From positions 1 through 64,000 of the forward strand of contig JASLEG010000087.1 of assembly GCA_030151225.1 (NCBI GenBank): a DNA stretch of 64,000 bases. Direction: 5' to 3'. The position numbers and the translations under genes were made by a program. Shown piece by piece: positions 48,821-56,500 of this stretch. Source of the stretch: Burkholderia sp. (GTDB lineage: Bacteria > Pseudomonadota > Gammaproteobacteria > Burkholderiales > Burkholderiaceae). Positions within the stretch are counted from its first letter, which is position 1; every line of letters begins with the position of its first letter. Below the pieces are notes generated by a model, which was not told where the DNA came from, ran no database searches, and saw only the letters and a program-made list of their open reading frames with translations.

Positions 48821-49443
48821 AGTTCCTCCTCTGCGTTTTGGTGGCCGCCGCCGCCGGCTATTTCGTCTTGCATGACGGCGCCCCGCCCGGGCTCGACGGG
48901 CTGACGTCCTCAGTCGGTCATCTGACCCATTCGTTGCCGCACCCGGCCGACGGCGCGACGCATTCGGAAGGCACGGCGTCCAACGATCGTGCCGCCGTGC
49001 AGTTCGCCACTTCGCCCGACGGCCAGGCGGAGGCGCTCGTGCTCAGCGTGATCGACAGTGCCCGGTCCGAGCTGGACGTCGCCGCCTACGAGCTCACCAA
49101 TCGGCGCATCGTCACGCACCTCATCGACCGTGCTCGCGCCGGCGTGCAAGTCCGCGTCGTGCTCGACCGCTCCCAGCTCGACGGACGCGGTTCGAAGCTC
49201 ACCGAGCTCGCGGCCGCGGGCATCCCCGTGCGTATCGATCTGGCCGTGCCGCTCATGCACGACAAGTTCGTTGTCGCCGACGGCGACACCACCCAGACCG
49301 GCTCCATGAATTACACCCAGGCCGGCGCCCACCACAACGCCGAAAACGTCCTGGTTATCTGGCACCACCCCACAGTTGCCGCGGCGGTGCGAAGTGCCTG
49401 GACGCGCCTTTGGGACGAATCCCGGCCCTATTCCGGCAGCTGA
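48817..49443 (+). CDS. periplasmic PLD-family endonuclease (Nuc-like)
   Basis: ATG 48817 gives a 208-aa protein with a signal segment (MKFLLCVLVAAAAGYFVL). The phospholipase-D fold is shown by LVLSVIDSARSELDVAAYEL, QVRVVLDRSQLDGRGSKLTE and one HKD motif LMHDKFVVADGDTTQTGSMN (His near 148), followed by HNAENVLVIW. A single HKD per chain means the enzyme works as a dimer, as does Nuc of pKM101 (IncN), also encoded near transfer genes. It cleaves DNA without metal in the periplasm. A role in DNA scavenging or transfer is not established. Confidence 0.9.
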   Translation: MKFLLCVLVAAAAGYFVLHDGAPPGLDGLTSSVGHLTHSLPHPADGATHSEGTASNDRAAVQFATSPDGQAEALVLSVIDSARSELDVAAYELTNRRIVTHLIDRARAGVQVRVVLDRSQLDGRGSKLTELAAAGIPVRIDLAVPLMHDKFVVADGDTTQTGSMNYTQAGAHHNAENVLVIWHHPTVAAAVRSAWTRLWDESRPYSGS

Positions 49444-49486
49444 TTCGAGAACCACTGACATTCACCTTTTCACCACGGAGCACATC

Positions 49487-49744
49487 ATGCCGCACGCTGA
49501 TTATCTCGAATACGAAGTCGCCTGCCAGACGCTCGGCCAGCTCATCGCGCACCAGGTGGCCATTCTCGCCCACGAAGAAATGCAGGCCCAGCCGGATGTG
49601 ACGCGCGCCGGCGCCGCCGACGCTGAGCGTCGCGCGCTCGTCGCGGTGCGCGACGCGCTGCTGCCCGACGACGCGCGGGGCATTGCCGACGTGCTGGCTA
49701 CCTACGGACCCCGCGCCCGGCAACTGAACGCTGACCGCGCCTGA
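49487..49744 (+). CDS. small EYEVACQT-family protein before the zeta toxin (85 aa)
   Basis: ATG 49487 begins MPHADYLEYEVACQTLGQLI with GGAGCACATC upstream. The soluble, helical 85-aa product is a paralogue of 754-993. It ends 14 bases before the zeta-toxin gene. The distance and its small size are what one would expect for a cognate antitoxin such as epsilon, which is about 90 aa and precedes zeta, but sequence similarity to epsilon is not evident to me. A tie to the toxin is therefore an inference. Confidence 0.72.
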   Translation: MPHADYLEYEVACQTLGQLIAHQVAILAHEEMQAQPDVTRAGAADAERRALVAVRDALLPDDARGIADVLATYGPRARQLNADRA

Positions 49745-49758
49745 CCCGGGAGGCGACC

Positions 49759-51216
49759 ATGGAGACCATTCCGGATCTGGTGATGCAACGGGCCTACGCG
49801 CGCGTCGAGCGTGAGGCGATCGAGGCCAGCCGCGCGCAGGCCGCCCCACGTGCCATTTTGCTCGGCGGCCAGCCCGGGGCCGGCAAGACGGCGCTGGCAC
49901 GCCAGGCTGTCTCGGAGCTGGGCGAGCGTGGCGGTGCGGTGCTCATTGATGCCGATCGCATGCGCGAGAACCTTCCGCAGTACAGCGGATTGTTGCGTCA
50001 GGATCCCCAGCGCGCGGCGGACATCACGCACGCGGATGCGGGCCGCTGGGCGGCTCGGTTGACCGATGCCGCCTCGCAGGCGCGGCGCGATCTCGTGATC
50101 GACGGCACCATGCGCAACTCCGAGAGCCTGCGCAATCTCGCGCGGCGACTCAACGAGCGCGGCTATACGCTCGAGGTGCGTGGCGTGGCCATCCCAGCCG
50201 AGATCTCGCTCACGCGCGCGCAGCTGCGCACCGAGCGCGAGATCGCCACCACCGGCGTGGGCCGCGTCGTCAATCCCGAGCAGCATGACCAGGCGTACGC
50301 CGGCATGTTGGAAACCATTGCGCGGCTCGAGCACGAGAAGGCGGTGGACCGGATCCAGATCGTGGATCGGCATCATCGGGAGACCTACCGCAACGAGCTG
50401 CATCAGGGCGAGTGGCGCCACGCGCCGACGGCCGCTGAAGCGATCGAGCGTGAGCGCGGGCGCGCCATGACGCACGACGAGTTGTCCAACCACGCCGAGA
50501 TGCTGGGGGACATTCTCGCGATGCGCATCGTGCGTGGCGCGCCGGCGGCGGAGATTGCCGACGTGTCTGAGCGGCGAGACGCGGCGCTGATTGCCCGCCA
50601 GCAAGCGCGCTTGGTCAACCCGCAACCCGAGCACGGGCAGCAGTGGACGCAGGGTGCGGGCGACGTTGACACCGTGCGTGCGCAGCGCCAGCGCCCCATC
50701 GATCACGCGCGCGATGCCGAGCGCGGCCGCGCGTTCGACACCCTCGGCCGCGATCAGGCGCTCGCTCTCTTCCCGGAGCTCGACGCGGCGTTCCACCACC
50801 TCGAGACACGCACCAGCCTCTCGACCGTGCCGAACGCCGAAATCGCGCGCGCGAACCTGTCCGAACAGATCCACCGGGGACAGCTGCCGGAACGCGATGT
50901 GCCCGAGGACGTCTCGCGTCGCGCCATTGGGCTCGCCGGTGACCACCACGGCCTGATCGTGCGCGACGCGCAGCAGCTCGAGCGGCACTACACGGGTCAG
51001 GTGCTGGCCAACTCCTCTCACCACGCGCTCGTGAAGATCGGTCAAACCGTGGGCATCGTTTATCCGCACGACCGCCTGTCGCGTGAGGTCGAGATCGGCG
51101 AGCACGTTGCGATCCAGTATTCGCCCGACAGCGCGCTGCATCAGGTCAGGGACCGGGACCATCAACACGAGCATGCCGCCCCCGTCCACGAACACCAATA
51201 CGGAATCGAGCGATAG
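49759..51216 (+). CDS. zeta-toxin domain protein fused to a KfrB-like domain
   Basis: The 485-aa protein has a zeta-type kinase domain: Walker A LLGGQPGAGKTAL at about 34-46, the catalytic-Asp region VLIDADRMRENLPQY, DGTMRNSESL, and VRGVAIPAEISLTRAQLRTE with basic residues that bind phosphate. Zeta toxins phosphorylate UDP-N-acetylglucosamine, blocking wall synthesis. A middle region of about 170 residues is soluble and charged. The C-terminal part (about 395-460) resembles the KfrB domain: YTGQVLANSSHHALVKIGQT, VGIVYPHDRLSREVEIGEHV, AIQYS. Such fusions occur on Proteobacterial plasmids. It may act in stability rather than as a free toxin. It ends in a His-rich tail. Confidence 0.85.
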   Translation: METIPDLVMQRAYARVEREAIEASRAQAAPRAILLGGQPGAGKTALARQAVSELGERGGAVLIDADRMRENLPQYSGLLRQDPQRAADITHADAGRWAARLTDAASQARRDLVIDGTMRNSESLRNLARRLNERGYTLEVRGVAIPAEISLTRAQLRTEREIATTGVGRVVNPEQHDQAYAGMLETIARLEHEKAVDRIQIVDRHHRETYRNELHQGEWRHAPTAAEAIERERGRAMTHDELSNHAEMLGDILAMRIVRGAPAAEIADVSERRDAALIARQQARLVNPQPEHGQQWTQGAGDVDTVRAQRQRPIDHARDAERGRAFDTLGRDQALALFPELDAAFHHLETRTSLSTVPNAEIARANLSEQIHRGQLPERDVPEDVSRRAIGLAGDHHGLIVRDAQQLERHYTGQVLANSSHHALVKIGQTVGIVYPHDRLSREVEIGEHVAIQYSPDSALHQVRDRDHQHEHAAPVHEHQYGIER

Positions 51217-51218
51217 GG

Positions 51219-51641
51219 ATGGCCATGTTCTCGTTCAACCGCGCGCCACGCCTGCGCCCGATTCCGCACTTCACCCGCCTCTATCTGGCCGAGCGGCGTT
51301 ATGCGCGTCAGCGCATGTGGCTCAGCCCGCGCTTGCTGCGCATCGAGGCGAGCTGGGCAGTCCGCTATCTCGCGCGATGGCTGGTGCTGTGCTGGCTGGC
51401 GTGGGCGCCGTCGCTCCTGTTGTGGCTCGCCCTCGGCAGGAACGGGTTCGACCTCGCGTTGCCGATCGCCGTCATTCCGCGCGCCTGCGTGTCCGCGTAC
51501 GTGATCGCCGGCGTAGCGGCCTCGATCGCGTACGCCTGGTGGCGCCCGTACATCAGCTACATCGAGCTGCAGGTCCGGCACCACATGGACGGCTGGTATC
51601 GGACTGTATGCGAAGCCCAGCGGACCGGGCGCATTGATTGA
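51219..51641 (+). CDS. integral membrane protein, 140 aa
   Basis: ATG 51219 (or 51225) starts 2 bases after the zeta-toxin stop. The basic N-terminal half (RLRPIPHFTRLYLAERRYAR) precedes two membrane segments (ARWLVLCWLAWAPSLLLWLA and ACVSAYVIAGVAASIAYAWW) and a soluble tail with ISYIELQVRHHMDGWYRTV. It is likely co-translated with the zeta-KfrB gene. No family recognised. Confidence 0.65.
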   Translation: MAMFSFNRAPRLRPIPHFTRLYLAERRYARQRMWLSPRLLRIEASWAVRYLARWLVLCWLAWAPSLLLWLALGRNGFDLALPIAVIPRACVSAYVIAGVAASIAYAWWRPYISYIELQVRHHMDGWYRTVCEAQRTGRID

Positions 51642-51682
51642 TCACGTTGCAATTTCATTTCATCCACAACACGAGGCAGACC

Positions 51683-52081
51683 ATGCACTTCACGAAAACC
51701 ACGCTTCTCTTCACCACCCTGGCAACTGCGGTCCTGCTCGCCGGCTGCGCGACGACCGGCAACGAACGGCTCGAGGCAGCCACGCAGACGAGCGTGCACA
51801 CGCAGCTGCAGGAGGGCAAGAGCACCAAGCAGGACGTCCAGGATGCGTTCGGCTCGCCGAACAAGACCACCTTCACGGATTCGGGGCTCGAGATCTGGAC
51901 CTACCAGCTGACCCACGCCACGCCGCACGCGATCAACTTCGTGCCGATCGTGGGCGCGTTCGCACATGGGGCTGACGTGCGCCGCAAAACGCTGACGGTG
52001 CTGTTTGACGACGCCGGCGTCGTCAAGAAATACACCTTCGCCGAGACCACCGACGTGGCCAAGGGAGGAATCGGGCAATAA
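51683..52081 (+). CDS. SmpA/OmlA-like outer-membrane lipoprotein
   Basis: ATG 51683, after ACGAGGCAGACC, gives a signal peptide with lipobox LLAGC (MHFTKTTLLFTTLATAVLLA). The mature part reads QLQEGKSTKQDVQDAFGSPN, KTTFTDSGLEIWTYQLTHAT, VLFDDAGVVKKYTFAET: the KG-S---V---FG-P and (W)-Y followed by a final (V/L)-FD--G-V--Y strand are characteristic of the SmpA/OmlA (BamE-like) fold. 132 aa. It is followed by a clear terminator at 52143. Confidence 0.82.
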   Translation: MHFTKTTLLFTTLATAVLLAGCATTGNERLEAATQTSVHTQLQEGKSTKQDVQDAFGSPNKTTFTDSGLEIWTYQLTHATPHAINFVPIVGAFAHGADVRRKTLTVLFDDAGVVKKYTFAETTDVAKGGIGQ

Positions 52082-52142
52082 GAGCCTGAAACGAATCGAT
52101 ACCCCTGGAAGTGTGTTTACCCATTTCGCACTTCCTTTGACG

Positions 52143-52170
52143 CCAGCCGGCAGAGCCGGCTGGTCTTTTT
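52143..52170 (+). terminator. factor-independent terminator
   Basis: CCAGCCGGC (52143-52151) pairs with GCCGGCTGG (52155-52163) around AGA, followed by TC and five T (52166-52170). It ends the transcript of the lipoprotein gene and separates it from the next group. Confidence 0.88.
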
Positions 52171-52204
52171 CCCGATGTGTTTCGCATTTCCGAAGGAGAT
52201 CCGT

Positions 52205-52678
52205 ATGCGAACGCGACTTCGTCGCCACCCTGTGCAGCGCCACCACGTGCTCGCGATGAACGCGGTACTCGCGCTCGGCAGCGGGGTGATCACCCAGCCG
52301 ATCTCGGTCGTAGACGGGCACCCCCTGGCCGGTAGCGCCGAGCCGATGCTGGTCGGCGTGCTGGTGGCCTCGACCTTCTTCATGCCAGCGTTGCGCCTGA
52401 CCTGCACGCAACGCGGCTCCTGGATCGCGCTGCGACGTGCGAAGCAGTCCCTTTGCGACTTCGGCCTGTTCGTCGGCCTGCTGAGCATAGGTTTGTTCAG
52501 CGCGATCCTGGCCAACGCAATATCGCTGTCGCCCCACGCGGCGGACATCGCGATCGGCATCGGCTTTGACGGCCTGGTCGATGGCGCGATCCTGTACCTA
52601 TGGGGCTGGGTGGCGTTGCCGCTCCTGCACGCGATCATGCGGGCCGAAACCGCCTGGACCCGGCGAGGTGCGCGGTGA
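52205..52678 (+). CDS. integral membrane protein, 157 aa
   Basis: ATG 52205 follows the strong site GAAGGAGATCC. Four hydrophobic segments are visible (about 17-35, VLAMNAVLALGSGVITQPIS; 48-62; 82-104, FGLFVGLLSIGLFSAILANA; 117-138, GLVDGAILYLWGWVALPLLH). The N-terminus is very basic (RTRLRRHPVQRHH), so it probably stays in the cytoplasm. Its stop overlaps the DsbD-like gene, which begins at GTG 52675. No family recognised. Confidence 0.65.
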   Translation: MRTRLRRHPVQRHHVLAMNAVLALGSGVITQPISVVDGHPLAGSAEPMLVGVLVASTFFMPALRLTCTQRGSWIALRRAKQSLCDFGLFVGLLSIGLFSAILANAISLSPHAADIAIGIGFDGLVDGAILYLWGWVALPLLHAIMRAETAWTRRGAR

Positions 52679-53145
52679 GCCCCCTCCTTCGCCTTCCTCT
52701 CGATTTCGTTGTGCGTGCGGTGCTGCTCGGTGTCGTGTGGCTCGCCGGCGCCCCCGTCCACGCGCAGCAGTTTCTCTCTCCCGACCAGGCGTTTCGTGTA
52801 CGCATGACCGAGGAACCCGGCATCGTCGTACTCCATTTCTCGATCGCCGACGGCTATCGCCTCTACGGCGAGCGCTTCGCTGTGTCCAGCGACGACCCGC
52901 AGGCCAGGCTCGGCGCGATCCAGCGCCCGGCCGGCCGTAGCGTGCCCGATCTGGCCGCTGGGCACCCGGTGGAAGTGTACGAGCACGCGGCGACGTTACG
53001 CGTTCCGATTCACGCTCGGGAGATGTTTGCCCTGACCGTGCGCTATCAGGGCTGCGCCATCAACGAGATCTGCTATCCGCCGGCGCAACGCACATTTCCC
53101 GTGATCGCTGCGGCGCTGTTCCCTCAGTCCGGAGCGAGCCGATGA
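52675..53145 (+). CDS. stand-alone DsbD N-terminal (alpha) domain protein
   Basis: GTG 52675 overlaps the previous stop. The 156-aa protein has a signal peptide (cleaved after VHAQ or VHA). The mature part reads FLSPDQAFRVRMTEEPGIVV, FSIADGYRLYGERFAVS, and VRYQGCAINEICYPPAQRTF. This is the DsbD-alpha pattern: FLP--QAF, an aromatic Y-LY/Y-D strand, and the redox pair in (V)-YQGCA--GLCYPP. Full DsbD adds a membrane domain and a C-terminal thioredoxin; both are missing. It may accept electrons from a host DsbD and pass them to the plasmid DsbC or TraF (inference). It overlaps the next start by 4 bases. Confidence 0.85.
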   Translation: MSPLLRLPLDFVVRAVLLGVVWLAGAPVHAQQFLSPDQAFRVRMTEEPGIVVLHFSIADGYRLYGERFAVSSDDPQARLGAIQRPAGRSVPDLAAGHPVEVYEHAATLRVPIHAREMFALTVRYQGCAINEICYPPAQRTFPVIAAALFPQSGASR

Positions 53146-53429
53146 GCGCCCCTCTATCCCATTTTTCGCGTGCGCTCGAGGCGCGCGTGAATTACGCGTA
53201 CGCCGCATGCACGACAGACGCCGGATCGGTGGCGTGGCACACCTTCATGGAGCTGGCTCGCCAACATGCCATCGCGCTCGGGCGAGTTCGCGCGCTCGAT
53301 CCGAGCGACGACTGTGAGTGCCCGAATCTGATCGCCGACGTGCCGTTGCTGAGCCAGGCCTTCGAGGCTGCGGTGTGCGAGGTACGCGGCCAACGCGTGG
53401 AAGCGGTCGAAAGCGACCGCACCGCGTGA
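53142..53429 (+). CDS. small protein related to the gene after the adhesin (95 aa)
   Basis: ATG 53142 lies in the previous stop. The product shares its core with 57757-58383: LEARVNYAYAACTTDAGSVA against LQARVDYAMAICTTDPGSTA, then WHTFMELARQHAIALGR against WHDGLEAAKYGAYTLGR, and LIADVPLLSQAFEAAVCEVR against MLADVRMLREAFEEGVSDAR. It is soluble and helical. The pair flanks the adhesin gene. Function unknown. Confidence 0.7.
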   Translation: MSAPLSHFSRALEARVNYAYAACTTDAGSVAWHTFMELARQHAIALGRVRALDPSDDCECPNLIADVPLLSQAFEAAVCEVRGQRVEAVESDRTA

Positions 53430-53452
53430 CGTGTCGCCATATCAAAAAGACC

Positions 53453-53494
53453 CCCTCTGTTCCCGGAATCTTGGCGGAGGACAGGAACAGAGGG
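53453..53494. terminator. inverted repeat between the small gene and the adhesin
   Basis: CCCTCTGTTCC (53453-53463) pairs perfectly with GGAACAGAGGG (53484-53494) around a 20-base loop. It begins 23 bases after the stop of the upstream gene and lies in the leader of the adhesin, so it may terminate or modulate the transcript. A smaller TCCCG-TGATC-CGGGA repeat follows near 53527-53541. Confidence 0.5.
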
Positions 53495-53566
53495 CTCCAG
53501 GGCTTGCGCCAGGCGCAGGCGTAACCGTCCCGTGATCCGGGATCTCGATGTCAAACGGGGATTGTA

Positions 53567-56500
53567 ATGAAAGTTAAGAAGCGACCCAAACGGACCGGAC
53601 TGTCGATTGCCGTCGCCGCGGCGATCGCGGCCTACGCAGGGCATGTGTATGCGCAGGCGACAGGCACCGATGCGATTGCCACCGGCAACGGAGCGACGGC
53701 CTCCGGCGACGATTCGATCGCTCTCGGCACGAACGTGTCCTCGATCGGCGCACGCGCGGCGGCACTCGGCTACGCAGCCACGGCCGCGGGTGCCGACTCG
53801 ATCGCCTTCGGCACCTCGGCCACGGCGCAAACCGACGCTGTCGCGCTCGGCCTGTCGAGCGTTGCCAACACGAACAGCGTGGCGCTCGGGCCGATGGCCA
53901 CCGCGGCGGCGGATTCGGCGGTGGCCATCGGCAAGGGGGCGGTTGCGGGAAGCGCCACGCCCACGGCTGGCACGACGGCGGATATCGCGATCGGCAGTGG
54001 CGCCAACGCGGTGACCACCGGAACCAACAACGGCGGTGTGATCGCGATAGGTGCAAGCGCGTCGGCATCGCTTCAAAACTCCGTGGCGCTGGGCAGTCAG
54101 GCGAGCGCCACGGGCAATCAGGCGATCGCCATCGGCTCGGGGGCGGTCGCGACGGCGCAGAACGGAATCGCCATTGGCAATTCGGCCAACGTCGCGACCG
54201 CGCAGGATGTGGCGATCGGTTCCGGGGCGATTACGACCACCACGAAGCCGACGGCAACGATCGATGTCGGTGGACAAACCTATTCGGTCGCGGGCGGCAC
54301 GCCCAACGGAGCCTTTAGCGTAGGCTCCGCTCGATATCCTCGGCAGATTCAGGGCGTCGCAGCCGGTTCGATCGGCGCAACGAGTACGGATGCCGTGAAC
54401 GGCTCAGAGCTCTACCAGACCACCCAGGCGATCGGGACGCTGTCGACGTCGACGGCCGCGTCGGTCACGTCGCTCTCGACAGGCACCACGAGCAACGCCT
54501 CCAACATCACGAGCCTGTCGAGCAGCGTGACGTCGGGGCTGGTGTCCCTGTCCACCGGCCTAGCAGACAGCAACATGGCGTTGAGCAGCCTGTCGAGCAG
54601 TACGACGGCCGGCTTCGCGTCGATCTCTACTTCGACTGAACAGGCGATCGGCAGCCTGTCCACGGGCGCCGCCAGCGCGATCAGCGATCTGTCCACGCGC
54701 ACCGATCAATCAGTGGCCTCGCTCTCGACCGGCATCGCCGGCAACGCCTCAAGCATCACGAGCCTGTCGAGCGGCGTGACCTCGGGACTGGCGTCGCTGT
54801 CCACGACCACGGCGCAATCGGTTAGCTCGCTGTCCACTGGCCTCTCCGACAGCAATGCGGCGTTGAGCAGCCTGTCGAGCAGTACGACGGCCGGCATCGC
54901 GTCGATCTCGACATCGACCGCGCAGGCGATTGGCAGTTTGTCGACCGGCACCGCCAGCGCGATCAGCGATCTGTCGGCCCGCACCGATCAATCGGTGGCC
55001 TCGCTCTCGACCGGCGTCGCTGGTCAAAATGCAACCCTTGCCTCGCTGCAGTCGGGGCTGTCTGACGGCACCGTGGGCCTGGTGAAGCAGGTCGGCGGCG
55101 TCGGCAGCGGCATCCTCACCTTTGGCGCCAGCACCGGCGGATCGGCCATCGATGTCTCCGGCACCGATGGGGCGCGCCAGCTCAGGGGCGTAGCCGCTGG
55201 CACCGATACAACCGACGCCGTTAACCTGCAGCAACTGCAGAGCGTCTCGGCTGCGATCGGGACCGTCGGTTCGGCTGCGGTCGGCTACGACGACTCCGCG
55301 CACACACGCGTGACGTTCGGAACGACCGGCACGCCGGTTACGCTCTCCAACCTCGCGGACGGCACCCTGAGCGCCGCCAGCACCGAGGCCGTGACCGGCC
55401 GGCAGCTCTATGCCGAGCAACTCGCATCGAGCGCCAACACGAATGCGATCGCGTTGCTGTCAACCTCCACCGACCAGTCGGTGGCGCAGCTGACGAGCGG
55501 CCTGTCCAGCGGCGTTGCGGCGATCAGCGGGCTCTCGACCGGTACCGCAGTCTCCGTCGCATCGCTCTCTACTGGTCTCGCCGGCAACGCCGCATCGATC
55601 TCCGCCCTGTCCAGCAGCACGGCCTCCACGATCACCGCGCTGACCGCCAGCACAGCGCAGTCTGTCGCGTCCCTGTCCACGGGTCTCGCCGGCGACGCCT
55701 CCACCCTGACGGCCCTGCAGTCCGGTTTGGCGGCCGGCACCGTCGGCCTTGTGCAGCAAGTCGGCGGCATCGGCGCGGGTGTGATCAGCATCGGCGCCGG
55801 CACGGGGGGATCGGCTATCGATGTCTCCGGCACCAATGGCGCGCGCCAGCTCAAGGGCGTGGCCGCCGGCACCGATGCCACCGACGCCGTCAACCTGCAG
55901 CAGCTGCAGAACGTCTCGGCAGCGATCGGGACTGTCGATTCGGGGGCGGTCGGCTACGACGACGCCGCGCACACGCGCGTGACGTTCGGCACGACCGGCA
56001 CGCCGGTCACCCTCTCCAACCTCGCGGACGGCGCCCTGAGCGCCACCAGCACCGAGGCCGTGACCGGGCGGCAGCTCTACGCTCAGCAACTCGCATCGAG
56101 CGCCAACACCAACGCGATCGCGTCACTCTCGACCGCCACCGGCCAGTCCGTGGTGCAGTTGACCAGCGGGCTGTCCAGCAGCCTCTCGGCGATCAGTACG
56201 CTGTCCACGGCGACCGTGCAGTTCTTCGCGTCCCTGTCCACCGGTCTCGCCGGGGACGCCTCGACGCTGACGGCGCTTCAGGCCGGTCTGGCTGCCGGCA
56301 CCGTCGGGCTGTTGCGGCAGGCCGGCGCAATCGGCGCTGGCGTGATCAGCATCGGCTCCGGAACAGGCGGATCTGCGATCGACATCGCCGGTGCCGACGG
56401 CGCGCGCCAGGTCAAAGGCGTGGCCGCCGGCACCGAGGCCACCGACGCCGTCAACCTGCAGCAGCTGCAGAACGTCTCGGCTGCCATCGGGACTGTCGGG

